NCBI RefSeq assembly: GCF_014337155.1
Contig: NZ_CP060632.1
Span: forward strand, 722,501 to 786,500
Direction: 5' to 3'
DNA: 64,000 nucleotides
DNA from: Wujia chipingensis
Lineage (GTDB): Bacteria > Bacillota > Clostridia > Lachnospirales > Lachnospiraceae
The notes below the pieces were generated by a model. That model was given only the letters and a program-made list of their open reading frames with translations. It was not told where the DNA came from and searched no databases. This document shows positions 18,686-27,488 of this stretch, piece by piece. Within the stretch, counting starts at the first letter, position 1, and the number at the start of each line of letters is the position of its first letter. A program made the translations under genes and the position numbers.

Positions 18686-21205
18686 ATGGCAAATTACTAT
18701 ACTCATATATATGAAGATTTTTTGGCACATACAGATGAGATATATGACTTTCTGTCTGGTGAATATATGGAAGGGTTTAACGGCAGATGGATGTCGTATG
18801 AAAATGATTATGATGTTCTTTCAAATATGAGGTACGTGGAGATTGCATCATACAGGAAATTACAGAATGATGATAGAAATATATCAGAAATAAAAAGAGC
18901 AGTTTTAGATACATTGAGTTCATATCATAACATTGGTGCGGCAGTAGCATATATTATTGTATCTATAGATGGAATGCAGAAGATTTATTTGGCTTCTGAG
19001 ACAACCCCGGGAATCGATAATGCTTTGCGCAATGCTTTGCCAAGCATGAATTGCATGAATAAGTTTATAACAGATATTGATCGAAGAAGGATTAGCAGGT
19101 GTTCGGGAATAGTAACAGGTAAAGTGAGTATAGAAAACGATATTGTGGATAGCATTATGAATGTAATGCAGGATATGGATTCCATGGTGTGTATTTTAGC
19201 CAGACCTGTAGAAAATGTAAAAATGCGTCGTATTCAAAATTCAATATATGAATTACTAAATTTATCACAATCTTTTTTGAACATAAATAATACATTCGGA
19301 AGTGGATCGAGAATAGAGATACACAATGATTTTCCTGGAAATAGTAGATTGGCAAATTATCTTGAAAAATTGAAGGAGTACTATAACAACCTTGTGGGCG
19401 GCTTATGGGAAAGTGTTGTATGGTTTACAGCTTCAAATGTTACAGATGCACAAAAACTTGGTACGACACTTGCAGGCTGTTTAAAAAGTGAAGATACATT
19501 GGGGTTAGAAAATGTAAAATATTTTTTTATTGACAGAAATGAGTTTGCAAGGAACAGAATGATTATTCCACAGGCAAGATATGCAATTCCAACATACAAT
19601 ATAGACCAGAGCCTGTTAAAGGGCAGTTTGGTGTCATATGTTTCAGGAAATGATTTGGCAAGTCTGTTTCAGTTGCCGTTATATAGCCACCGTGGTTTGG
19701 AAGTAATTGATACAAATGTTAGTTCAGATAGTAAACATGATTTTAGATATAATATGGCTCCTGTCACAGATGTTGCACAGTCATTTGAGTTGGGCGTTAT
19801 GAGTAATAGTAAGCAACCATATAGGGTGGAATTTAACAGCTTGCTTAGACATGTTCTGGTTACTGGTGCTACAGGAGGCGGAAAAACCAACACGGTCATG
19901 TCTATATTAGAAAATGTGTATAGAAGTTCAAAGACTTTTTGTGTCATAGAACCTGCCAAGAAAGATTATTGGAAAATGATGAATGTCGTTGATGATTTGT
20001 ATGTATTTTCCTCAGGATATGATGCACGACCATTGTTGATTAATCCTCTTGAACCAGAAGATGGGGTAAAAATAGGTAATCATATTGATGAATTAATGTA
20101 TGCGTTTTCAGGGGCATTTGATTTAGAAAAACGAATAGGAATAGAATTTAAGGGGCTACTTACATATACATATAAGAAATTTAATTGGTTGTGTTCGGAT
20201 ATTGCTATAAAAAATCGTCAAAAGTATCCAACAATCAAAGATGTACTGAACAATTTAGATGAATATTCCGACAACTACATTCGTTCAGGAAGAGAGGTCA
20301 AGCAGGATATAGAAGGTGCTCTTTCTGCAAGACTTAATGATTTGATGAATACGGGATGCTTAGATAGTAGAGGCAGTGATAAGCAAATAACCGGTGAATT
20401 TCTGTGTAATCATTGTTGTGTTATAGAATTAGATGATTTGTCACTAGAAATGAAACCATTTGTGGCAAATATATTGTTGATTCAGATAAATGAGTATATC
20501 AGGAAACAGAATGGTTCTAGAAGTTTGAAGAGTGTTCTTGTTTTGGAAGAGGCACATAATATTATTTCCAATATTTTACCAGGAACAGAAATCAGTTCAA
20601 AAGCTTTGGCAAGTCAGTATTTTACTAGTATGCTGACTGAACTTCGTGAGTATGGAATAGGAATTGTTATAGCAGATCAGAGTCCATCAAAGTTGAATAT
20701 GGAAGCGGTCAACACTACGGGTACAAAGATCATTCATGCAACAGCAAGTGAAAAAGATGTAGATATGGTTGCATATCATTTGCGGTTAAATGAATATCAG
20801 AGAGGGTTGTTATCTATGCTGGGATGTGGACAGGCTGTAATTTCGAGTCTTGGAAATGAAATTGCTGCGCAGGTTGATGTCGGACAAAGATGCCATGACA
20901 AAATTTTGAATTTGGCTTATTTGTACTGTGAAAAAGGATTGTTTGGTCGTGATGAGCGGATAGAAAGAATTGTACCTTTGGACATAAATACACGTATGTT
21001 TATAGAGAAGGTTATGATGAATAGATATGATAGAAATGTAGTTACTCGGATGGTGGATGAATTTTTTGGAAGATATAATTTGAATGTACATGATAAACTG
21101 TGTGCATTAGGATATATTGTAACTAATTATAATTCGAACAACTATGGAATGAGAGAAAAGCGTATTGTGCTGTACGCCTATGCGATTGGGAGTGGTGTGA
21201 TATGA
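18686..21205 (+). CDS. HerA/VirB4-type P-loop ATPase (DUF87-like)
   Basis: An 839-residue ATPase of the HerA/FtsK superfamily, hexameric motors that move DNA or protein. Residues 1-370 form a specific N-terminal region. Walker A GATGGGKTNT lies at about 394-403. The segment VIEPAKKDYWKMM after it is typical of VirB4/HerA-like proteins with a DUF87 core. Walker B is VLVLEEAHNII at about 616-626, and ADQSP with a downstream TGTKIIHA strand resembles the sensor region. No NurA nuclease gene is next to it, so DNA-end resection as in HerA-NurA is not supported. The stop overlaps the ATG of the metalloprotease gene by four bases. Confidence 0.85.
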   Translation: MANYYTHIYEDFLAHTDEIYDFLSGEYMEGFNGRWMSYENDYDVLSNMRYVEIASYRKLQNDDRNISEIKRAVLDTLSSYHNIGAAVAYIIVSIDGMQKIYLASETTPGIDNALRNALPSMNCMNKFITDIDRRRISRCSGIVTGKVSIENDIVDSIMNVMQDMDSMVCILARPVENVKMRRIQNSIYELLNLSQSFLNINNTFGSGSRIEIHNDFPGNSRLANYLEKLKEYYNNLVGGLWESVVWFTASNVTDAQKLGTTLAGCLKSEDTLGLENVKYFFIDRNEFARNRMIIPQARYAIPTYNIDQSLLKGSLVSYVSGNDLASLFQLPLYSHRGLEVIDTNVSSDSKHDFRYNMAPVTDVAQSFELGVMSNSKQPYRVEFNSLLRHVLVTGATGGGKTNTVMSILENVYRSSKTFCVIEPAKKDYWKMMNVVDDLYVFSSGYDARPLLINPLEPEDGVKIGNHIDELMYAFSGAFDLEKRIGIEFKGLLTYTYKKFNWLCSDIAIKNRQKYPTIKDVLNNLDEYSDNYIRSGREVKQDIEGALSARLNDLMNTGCLDSRGSDKQITGEFLCNHCCVIELDDLSLEMKPFVANILLIQINEYIRKQNGSRSLKSVLVLEEAHNIISNILPGTEISSKALASQYFTSMLTELREYGIGIVIADQSPSKLNMEAVNTTGTKIIHATASEKDVDMVAYHLRLNEYQRGLLSMLGCGQAVISSLGNEIAAQVDVGQRCHDKILNLAYLYCEKGLFGRDERIERIVPLDINTRMFIEKVMMNRYDRNVVTRMVDEFFGRYNLNVHDKLCALGYIVTNYNSNNYGMREKRIVLYAYAIGSGVI

Positions 21206-22050
21206 AAGAATTATACGAGGAAGAATCTGAAGTCTATGAGACAAAAGCAGGGAATAGGGATATAAATAATAATGAGATATCCTATGAATGTGATTTCTCT
21301 TCTAATGAAGAAATAACGTCCAAGGAAATTGCTGATGCAGTGCATGATGAAACAAAGAGAGATATGATGGAAGAGCATGGTGACGTCATGAATGAGTCAC
21401 AGCGGGAAATGCTCGATTCGGACGAAACTAAAGATCATCTTAATGTTATTTCAAGTCAGGAATATGTTGATAGATTTGAGGAGGTTCCGTTTAATGTTGT
21501 TGGGCATTGCGATAAGGAAGGAAATATATTTATAAAAGATATTTCAATGCCAGTAATCGAGCATGTGTCTGTTCATGAAACAATGCATTTATGTGCTGAT
21601 AGACAAGAAATCAATATGGAAAATGGGGATACAAAATTGGTTAGCGGTCTTAGAGAAACGACCTTTCATGAAGATGGGAGAATCACGGATAAAAACGAGA
21701 AAATTAATGAAGGAATTACAGAAATGTATACAATGAGGGAGTTAAGATCGCAAGAACTGGACGACGCAAGTGAGTCAATTGTGTCTTATCCAGAAGCAAG
21801 AGTATGGGCAGAACGTCTTGAAAAGTTGGTAGGTCAAGAAAATGTAGAAGCAGCTTATTTCGGCACAGATAAAAAGAGTATAGAAAGAGAGTTTAATAGA
21901 TTGAGTGGAAATGATGAAAGTGCATGGAACAGATTTTCTAAGGATATTGATGTTGTAGAGAACAGTCAGGATATGGATGAGATCAGACATGCAAAGGAAC
22001 GATTGTTTATTCAATATAAGACGATATATATGAATAAATATATGGGTTGA
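21202..22050 (+). CDS. Putative HExxH zinc metalloprotease (gluzincin-like)
   Basis: A 282-residue, acidic protein. The zinc-protease motif H125-E-T-M-H129 stands in a hydrophobic strand-helix context (SVHETMHLC). About forty residues later, N169-E-G-I-T-E174 supplies the likely third ligand, as in gluzincin peptidases. No signal peptide or membrane segment is seen, so it should be cytosolic. Residues 1-90 are highly charged and possibly disordered, and could be a propeptide or docking arm. It is translationally coupled to the HerA-type ATPase through an ATGA overlap, which suggests the two products work together. No assigned family is recognised. Confidence 0.6.
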   Translation: MKELYEEESEVYETKAGNRDINNNEISYECDFSSNEEITSKEIADAVHDETKRDMMEEHGDVMNESQREMLDSDETKDHLNVISSQEYVDRFEEVPFNVVGHCDKEGNIFIKDISMPVIEHVSVHETMHLCADRQEINMENGDTKLVSGLRETTFHEDGRITDKNEKINEGITEMYTMRELRSQELDDASESIVSYPEARVWAERLEKLVGQENVEAAYFGTDKKSIEREFNRLSGNDESAWNRFSKDIDVVENSQDMDEIRHAKERLFIQYKTIYMNKYMG

Positions 22051-22064
22051 AAGGATGTGTAAGA

Positions 22065-22550
22065 ATGAGCGTTGAAGAAATTATTTATAATTATATAGTT
22101 GAAGAGCGTCATATTGAGTATTCGGATAAGAAAAAGCTTGAACAGGGAATAATTCATTATGTGGAGGATAATGGATTGGATGCGATGAGCAAAAATATGG
22201 ATGATGTGCAGAAACGCCAGTTGATTGAGGCCTTTATAGAACCTATGTTTAATGTAAGTGAGGAAGCAAGGGTATATTTTGAAAATTATGATTTATTAAT
22301 GAAGTTAAAATTATTATCAAACAGGTTATTAGATATTGCGGAGATGACATATAGAGGTAAATCCACGGATGTAGATGTAGCGCAATTAAAAGATGAGTTA
22401 TCGTATATAGTGGATCAGATGTATAATGACGAGTCTCTTAGAAAGAATGTGGATTTGGAAGTGTCAGAGTGTTTATTGGATTTAGATTATATAATGGGAA
22501 TAACAGATAAGATGAGTATAAGACTTTCAAGGAGAGTAAAGGTTATATAA
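22065..22550 (+). CDS. Hypothetical alpha-helical protein, 161 residues
   Basis: I do not recognise this protein. It is hydrophilic and predicted to be almost entirely alpha-helical, with alternating acidic and hydrophobic residues and no cysteine-pair or nucleotide-binding motif. The start at ATG 22065 follows AAAGGATG. An upstream TTG frame is less likely. Its TAA stop shares a base with the ATG of the radical SAM gene, so the two are translationally coupled. A role as partner or substrate of the radical SAM protein is possible but unproven. Confidence 0.6.
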   Translation: MSVEEIIYNYIVEERHIEYSDKKKLEQGIIHYVEDNGLDAMSKNMDDVQKRQLIEAFIEPMFNVSEEARVYFENYDLLMKLKLLSNRLLDIAEMTYRGKSTDVDVAQLKDELSYIVDQMYNDESLRKNVDLEVSECLLDLDYIMGITDKMSIRLSRRVKVI

Positions 22551-23173
22551 TGTTTATAAGAATTCATGATTTTGTTCCTAAGACAAGGGCATTAGGTCCG
22601 GAGGAGCGATTTGCTATATGGTTTCAAGGGTGTAATCGCATGTGTAAAGGATGTATGTCACCAGAGACCCGAAATGTTAAATCTGGACATCTTGTAGAGA
22701 CAGAGGATATTTATAAATACATACTTCAACAGAAAAGTATAGAGGGGATAACTATTAGCGGAGGTGAACCATTCTTGCAGATAGATGGTTTGTATGAATT
22801 ACTGGCTAAAATATGTAAACGAACCACCCTTGGTGTGATGTTATACACAGGATATACAGTTACAGAACTGAGAAAATTAGGAAACGATAGGATTGATGAA
22901 ATATTAGATAATTATGTAGATATATTGATAGATGGGCAATATATAGATGCGTTGAATGATGGAATTAATCTTAGGGGATCGTCAAATCAAAATGTAATAT
23001 TTATGACAGATCGATATAAGGGATATAGGGATTTATTTAATAAAAAAGGTAGAAATATCGAGATTTATGCAACCCCCAAAAATGTTGTTATGGTTGGTGT
23101 TCCGACTAAGACAACGCTTCAGGAGTGGCATAAAATAACAGCTAAAGATGGTCAATGTGAATTGTCTGTTTAA
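22550..23173 (+). CDS. Radical SAM protein, NrdG/activating-enzyme-like
   Basis: A 207-residue radical S-adenosylmethionine enzyme. The cluster motif C28-x3-C32-x2-C35 (QGCNRMCKGC) is preceded by FAIWFQG, and ISGGEPF near residue 65 binds SAM. Size and layout match the anaerobic ribonucleotide reductase activase NrdG, which makes a glycyl radical on NrdD. No NrdD or other glycyl-radical enzyme is in this window, and the sequence around the motifs is divergent. It may therefore activate or modify an island protein instead. It overlaps the upstream helical-protein gene by one base. Confidence 0.8.
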   Translation: MFIRIHDFVPKTRALGPEERFAIWFQGCNRMCKGCMSPETRNVKSGHLVETEDIYKYILQQKSIEGITISGGEPFLQIDGLYELLAKICKRTTLGVMLYTGYTVTELRKLGNDRIDEILDNYVDILIDGQYIDALNDGINLRGSSNQNVIFMTDRYKGYRDLFNKKGRNIEIYATPKNVVMVGVPTKTTLQEWHKITAKDGQCELSV

Positions 23174-23210
23174 GTGATTATATTTAGGATATATAGAGGG
23201 TTATTAAAAC

Positions 23211-23516
23211 ATGATAAAATATTGTATGAAATGTGGTAGATTGATGCAAGAAAATGGAATAGAATGTTGTAATTATGAGCACATACTGTCGTTGTTTGAA
23301 ATTCCTGTAGTGTGTGATGATATAGATACATTAAGAAGAGAACATTTAAGACTTCGGGGATCAATAGATAAATATATAAAATCTCAACAATTTGCGGATG
23401 AATATAGAACATATCCGGTAAGAGGTAAAGATGTATCAAAGGTTGGAAGAAATGAACCATGTCCTTGTGGAAGTGGAATGAAATATAAGATGTGTTGTGG
23501 AAGAGGATTATGGTAA
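23211..23516 (+). CDS. Zinc-ribbon / LFEIP / SEC-C motif protein
   Basis: A 101-residue protein with three parts. An N-terminal ribbon (C5-x2-C8 and C19-C20) leads straight into [13 protein letters not shown] (20-32), the shared island peptide. A helical linker follows. The C-terminus is a complete SEC-C zinc motif ([19 protein letters not shown], about 79-97), the module found at the tail of SecA and in many defence or protein-handling proteins. The DNA around the LFEIP peptide is highly similar to that in the 5619 gene. Its frame ends just before the next ribbon gene, which starts 25 bp later. Confidence 0.75.
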   Translation: MIKYCMKCGRLMQENGIECCNYEHILSLFEIPVVCDDIDTLRREHLRLRGSIDKYIKSQQFADEYRTYPVRGKDVSKVGRNEPCPCGSGMKYKMCCGRGLW

Positions 23517-23541
23517 AATTTATGACAGGAGGTGCAAAACA

Positions 23542-24423
23542 ATGGTTAATTTTTGTCTGCAGTGTGGAAGAGAGATAAATACTAATGCCGTTTTATGTGA
23601 TAAATGTTCGACAATATATATGATGTTCAGCGTACCAAATTTGGACAAAACATATAGTCACAATAAAGAAGAAGTATTACAAATCAAAGAAGAAAGTGGA
23701 GATAAAGAGCAAATAATTTCTAACACAGGTGTTTATCAATTTGGACTGAAAAGTTTAAGGTCCCCTATGATAGATAAAGATAATAATACAGTTATATATG
23801 ATTGTATTTACTTCGGGGAATATCCTCAATTTATTAATAGCGGAAAGACGAGGGATCCTATAAAGTGGCGTGTATTAGATATTAAGGGTAATAAAGCATT
23901 TGTAATTGCAGATATTTGTATAGATAGTAGGCCATTTGATATTGGCTATTCAGAGAACAGATGGAAATATAGTTCTTTGCGTGCATGGTTAAATAGTTTT
24001 TTTTATCATCTTGCTTTTACATACTCTGAAAGAGAAGCTATTCTTAATACAGATTTGCCGGATGTTAACTCATCAGATAAGATTTTTTTGTTGTCTTACA
24101 GTGAAATTTGTAATGAACAGTATGGATTTCAATCATTAGCGGAATGTGATGATGAAATGCGATATAGGGGAATGTCACCATATGCCATACATAATATGAA
24201 TAAAGAAAATACATTAATTAATAATATTAATAAAAGAGCGTGGTGGTTAAGAACAAAAGGATATGATAACGATCTGGTTATGGCAGTTTTGAGAAGCGGA
24301 AAAGTTTATTCTTATGGGTGGGGAGCTAAAAGTGTTGGAATTGGAGTATGTCCCGCACTTTGGATAAATCTAGATAAAATAGAAGTATGGAAATATGCAG
24401 GAGATATACAAATACATTTATAA
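23542..24423 (+). CDS. Zinc-ribbon / MFSVP tag protein with DUF6273-like domain
   Basis: A 293-residue protein. Residues 5-22 form a ribbon (C5-x2-C8, C19-x2-C22), followed by STIYMMFSVP, the island peptide. From about residue 85 it has the features I associate with DUF6273, a domain often found on Firmicute surface or signalling proteins: IYFGEYPQ, WRVLDI, SLRAWLNSFFY, IFLLSYSEI, WWLRTKG and CPALWINL. No signal peptide is present, so it should be cytosolic. The start at ATG 23542 follows AGGAGG by eight bases. A longer frame from 23497 overlaps the preceding gene and lacks a site. Confidence 0.7.
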   Translation: MVNFCLQCGREINTNAVLCDKCSTIYMMFSVPNLDKTYSHNKEEVLQIKEESGDKEQIISNTGVYQFGLKSLRSPMIDKDNNTVIYDCIYFGEYPQFINSGKTRDPIKWRVLDIKGNKAFVIADICIDSRPFDIGYSENRWKYSSLRAWLNSFFYHLAFTYSEREAILNTDLPDVNSSDKIFLLSYSEICNEQYGFQSLAECDDEMRYRGMSPYAIHNMNKENTLINNINKRAWWLRTKGYDNDLVMAVLRSGKVYSYGWGAKSVGIGVCPALWINLDKIEVWKYAGDIQIHL

Positions 24424-24447
24424 AATGAAAAAAGGGTGAAGAAGAGT

Positions 24448-25284
24448 ATGGATAGCTTTTGTTTGCGATGTGGGAAGTTTATGGAGAATCATGAGGGAAT
24501 ATGTAAAGATTGTCAAAATATAGTTACTTTATTTAAAATACCATTTTTAGATAATACTAGTAATAAATTTTATAATATAAAATCGGAAAGCAAATGTCGA
24601 TCTTCACGATATATGCAAGTTTTACCATATTGGGTTGAACTGTCCCAAATAGGGAGATTATCGGATAATAAAATTATTGAATTAGTTCATTCAAATGGAT
24701 TTGATAAAGATGGATTAAGCTTGGAAATCGTTAAGGAAGATATAGCATATTTTGCGGAAAACACAAAGGGAAAAAACTGTAATATAGACAATATATGTAA
24801 TGTAGCTCAGCTAAAACGTTGGGATGTTATATATTTTGGGAATAGCTGGGATGGAAACGTATCATCATGGTTAGTTTTATCTAAGGATGAAAACAGGGTT
24901 GAATTGATAGCTTTGGAATATCAGGATATTAAATTTTTGAGTGAGATTACAGATGGAAAGATACAGGCTGACTTTTCAATGAATAATTTTCGTTATGAAG
25001 GAATGGATAAATTTAAAGTCATATATGCAGGCTTGCCAAAAGAAAAAGAAATAAATAGTATAAATAAGTATTTGAATGATAAATTGTTTTATGATTGTTG
25101 GTTACAAGACAATGAGTTGAAATATAGGTACATAAATAATGATGGGGATATAATGCCGGAAGCATATAATATATATTTCAGAAAGGCAAGACTTTTTCCT
25201 GTATTAATGATGGAAATCAGTGGTGATGCTTTTGTTGAATATAGAGGATCATTGAAACAAGTTTATAAGAAAGATAAATTATAG
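24448..25284 (+). CDS. Zinc-ribbon / LFKIP tag protein, divergent DUF6273 relative
   Basis: A 278-residue protein. The ribbon C5-x2-C8 and C19-x2-C22 is followed by QNIVTLFKIPFLDNT, the island peptide in its clearest form. The body differs from the previous protein, but around residues 125-150 it has VIYFGNSWDG, SSWLVLSK and VELIAL. These align in order with IYFGEYPQ, WRVLDI and AFVIAD of the 23542 protein, so the two may be distant relatives. The rest is unrecognised. The start at 24448 is chosen by analogy with the neighbouring M-x-x-F-C-L-x-C-G beginnings. A GTG four codons earlier is possible. Confidence 0.65.
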   Translation: MDSFCLRCGKFMENHEGICKDCQNIVTLFKIPFLDNTSNKFYNIKSESKCRSSRYMQVLPYWVELSQIGRLSDNKIIELVHSNGFDKDGLSLEIVKEDIAYFAENTKGKNCNIDNICNVAQLKRWDVIYFGNSWDGNVSSWLVLSKDENRVELIALEYQDIKFLSEITDGKIQADFSMNNFRYEGMDKFKVIYAGLPKEKEINSINKYLNDKLFYDCWLQDNELKYRYINNDGDIMPEAYNIYFRKARLFPVLMMEISGDAFVEYRGSLKQVYKKDKL

Positions 25285-25368
25285 TTGTTGTATATACGGA
25301 TATTTTGATTTGTGTATATGGGTATGATGTAAAATGTGAAATAGTATTGTGTAAATGGAGGTAATGTA

Positions 25369-25935
25369 ATGGAAAAGGATAATGTTTATAGTTGTATACC
25401 TGTACTGACGTTGTTTAAAGTTCCAGAGGATTGTCTAATACCCAAAGAGATAATAAAAGAAAGTCAAAACAACAAAACAAAAAAAGAACAAAGTGTAAAT
25501 AAGTTAGATCAATATGAGGAGAAGACAGGAAATATTGATATTAGACAGACTAGAGAGTATAGAGTTGTGGTATATGCAGCGGCTCAAATGCAACAGATAC
25601 AAGGATATGTTGAGGATTGTTATATATATGAACTATTGAAACGGTATAAGATTGATTATAGAAAAATTTCTATTCGTGAAGTTAGATCAGATATAAGCAT
25701 ATACATTTTAAGGGAGTCAGACAAATATAAGGAAATAGTGCAGAAATGGATTGAGGACGAGATAAAAGGTAACAGATTTGGCCTATCATATGAAGAAATA
25801 ACTGAGGAAATAAATAGTTTTATGAGTTATTATAATCTTGATAAAATAGGGATAACTGAACAGATGTTCCTGAATGATATGATAAAGGAGCTAGACAAAA
25901 AAATAGAAGAGTTGGAAGAGTTAGAAAAAAAGTAA
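25369..25935 (+). CDS. LFKVP-tag protein with helical C-terminus
   Basis: A 188-residue protein of unknown family. Only one cysteine (C9) remains where the other tag proteins carry a ribbon, yet VLTLFKVPEDC follows at residues 13-23, so the peptide is kept without the zinc site. A Lys/Glu/Gln-rich linker (28-60) joins it to a mostly helical region that ends in a short coiled coil (about 168-188, rich in E, L and K). It lies after an 84-bp gap from the previous gene, with GGAGG before the ATG. Confidence 0.6.
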   Translation: MEKDNVYSCIPVLTLFKVPEDCLIPKEIIKESQNNKTKKEQSVNKLDQYEEKTGNIDIRQTREYRVVVYAAAQMQQIQGYVEDCYIYELLKRYKIDYRKISIREVRSDISIYILRESDKYKEIVQKWIEDEIKGNRFGLSYEEITEEINSFMSYYNLDKIGITEQMFLNDMIKELDKKIEELEELEKK

Positions 25936-25999
25936 TATTATATAATTATAATAATATGTATGAAGTTTATTATTGATGTTAAGAAGGAGGTGACATTGA

Positions 26000-26866
26000 A
26001 TGCGATTTGCGTCTCAGGAATTTTTTAATCATTTGAAGTCAGAGTTGCAGGACGAAAATGGCGATGTACAAATATATGCTGATATCAGTAAAATGATAGA
26101 GCGTGAAACGAAATGGAAACTCCTGAATTCAGTGGATAAAGAAGAGGATAGGGAGGACATCCTTCAAGAGATAAAGATGGCTGTTATAAAAGGATTACCC
26201 AATTATATTCTTAATTCGGAAACTTTGCATGAGGCACAGAGACAGACGTGGTTGAATGCTATCGTTGAGCATAAAATAAGTAATTGGAGAAAAAAAACAG
26301 ACAACGGAAAGCATGATTCGATTGACAGGACAGTCAAGGATGAAAGTGGCAACGAATATTTTCCGAAAGAACTTGAAAAAGCGACAGCTAGTATGCAAAA
26401 TGAGCCAGAGTCAATACATATGGATGAAACTATATCAGAGGCTTTGGAGAGTGTGTTACATGATATATTCTCAATCAATGTTTCTCCGGAGAGATTGATT
26501 GGATTTGTTTATTCTAAGATGATTATTCCGCGGATGATACAGAGTAAATATAGTGGTAAGCCAACAGAAGCAGAAAAAATACTCAGAAATGTGACTCTAT
26601 ATGAAATATATGATAATATAGTAGCAGATTTTAAAGGGGTGTTTTGTTCCAATATAGATGAGGCGGTGTTTGCACCATTGAAGGAGAAACTTAATATAAG
26701 GCAGAAAGATGGCAGTTTGGTGGGTAACAGACGTTTTAATCTTACAGTAAGGCAGATTGTTGATGGGGCAAATCGTATAAATCAGAAAGTTCAAGACATG
26801 TATAAGGTTTATCTTGAACGTTTGGAAGGAGAGATGAGTTTTGAAGACAAAACACATAAATTTTGA
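26000..26866 (+). CDS. Sigma-70-like (ECF-type) protein, divergent
   Basis: A 288-residue protein whose first half resembles sigma-factor region 2: DREDILQEIKMAVIKGL, then QTWLNAIVEHKISNWRKK near residues 78-95, in the order seen in ECF sigma factors. A region-4 helix-turn-helix is not recognisable and the second half is divergent. A ribosome binding site matching the full AAGGAGGTGA consensus lies ahead. The next gene overlaps it by 26 bases and encodes a protein with a zinc anti-sigma motif, which supports the sigma interpretation. RNA polymerase binding is inferred, and a non-transcriptional relative is possible. Confidence 0.5.
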   Translation: MRFASQEFFNHLKSELQDENGDVQIYADISKMIERETKWKLLNSVDKEEDREDILQEIKMAVIKGLPNYILNSETLHEAQRQTWLNAIVEHKISNWRKKTDNGKHDSIDRTVKDESGNEYFPKELEKATASMQNEPESIHMDETISEALESVLHDIFSINVSPERLIGFVYSKMIIPRMIQSKYSGKPTEAEKILRNVTLYEIYDNIVADFKGVFCSNIDEAVFAPLKEKLNIRQKDGSLVGNRRFNLTVRQIVDGANRINQKVQDMYKVYLERLEGEMSFEDKTHKF

Positions 26867-27464
26867 AGATATAGAAAAATGTGTGTATATGAGAGATATC
26901 ACTCCAGACAATATGAAATTACTTCATAAGGTTCAGTCCCATATATTGAAATGTCGTGAATGTCGTGATGTGTATGATAAATTATTGAGAGTAAAGCAGG
27001 TGCAGGATGATATTGTTGTGGATAATACACTTGAAGAATATGCGTCTGAAAAATATGAAGTAAATAAAACAGGAGGGATGAGGGTAGCAACGAGAATAGT
27101 AGTTTCTATAGAAAAAGGAATAAGATTAACACTTGATGGTATTGATAATTTTTTGAATTCATTTGAATATAATTTTGAGCATCCGATTGCACTTGCTACT
27201 AGATCAAGTGAAATTCAAAAAAATGAAATGGCACTTGTTGATGAAGAAAATGATTACAATAAAATTATACTTGATACAGAAGGCCTCAAAATTACATTAG
27301 ACGCTGATGAGTGGAATGGAAGAAAACCTGTATTAGAGGCGAAAACTTTGGACGGCAAGAGTTGCAGCGTAAATATGCTAAGACGAAATGATCGATATGA
27401 AGTTTTAATACCAATTGATGTATCAGGTAGATATGAGATTAGTATTGGAAATATGGAAGAATAG
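26841..27464 (+). CDS. Zinc anti-sigma-like (ZAS / zf-HC2) protein
   Basis: A 207-residue protein. Near residues 33-44, SHILKCRECRDVYDKL contains H-x3-C-x2-C, the core of the zinc anti-sigma (ZAS) domain that holds ECF sigma factors inactive, often releasing them upon redox or proteolytic signals. The C-terminal region (about 95-207) is beta-rich and has no evident transmembrane helix, so unlike many anti-sigmas it should be cytosolic. It overlaps the sigma-like gene by 26 bases and is 24 bp before the TPR-CHAT gene. It is a candidate protease target, by inference. Confidence 0.6.
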   Translation: MKTKHINFEDIEKCVYMRDITPDNMKLLHKVQSHILKCRECRDVYDKLLRVKQVQDDIVVDNTLEEYASEKYEVNKTGGMRVATRIVVSIEKGIRLTLDGIDNFLNSFEYNFEHPIALATRSSEIQKNEMALVDEENDYNKIILDTEGLKITLDADEWNGRKPVLEAKTLDGKSCSVNMLRRNDRYEVLIPIDVSGRYEISIGNMEE

Positions 27465-27488
27465 ATAATAATTTGTGTTGCGAAGGAT

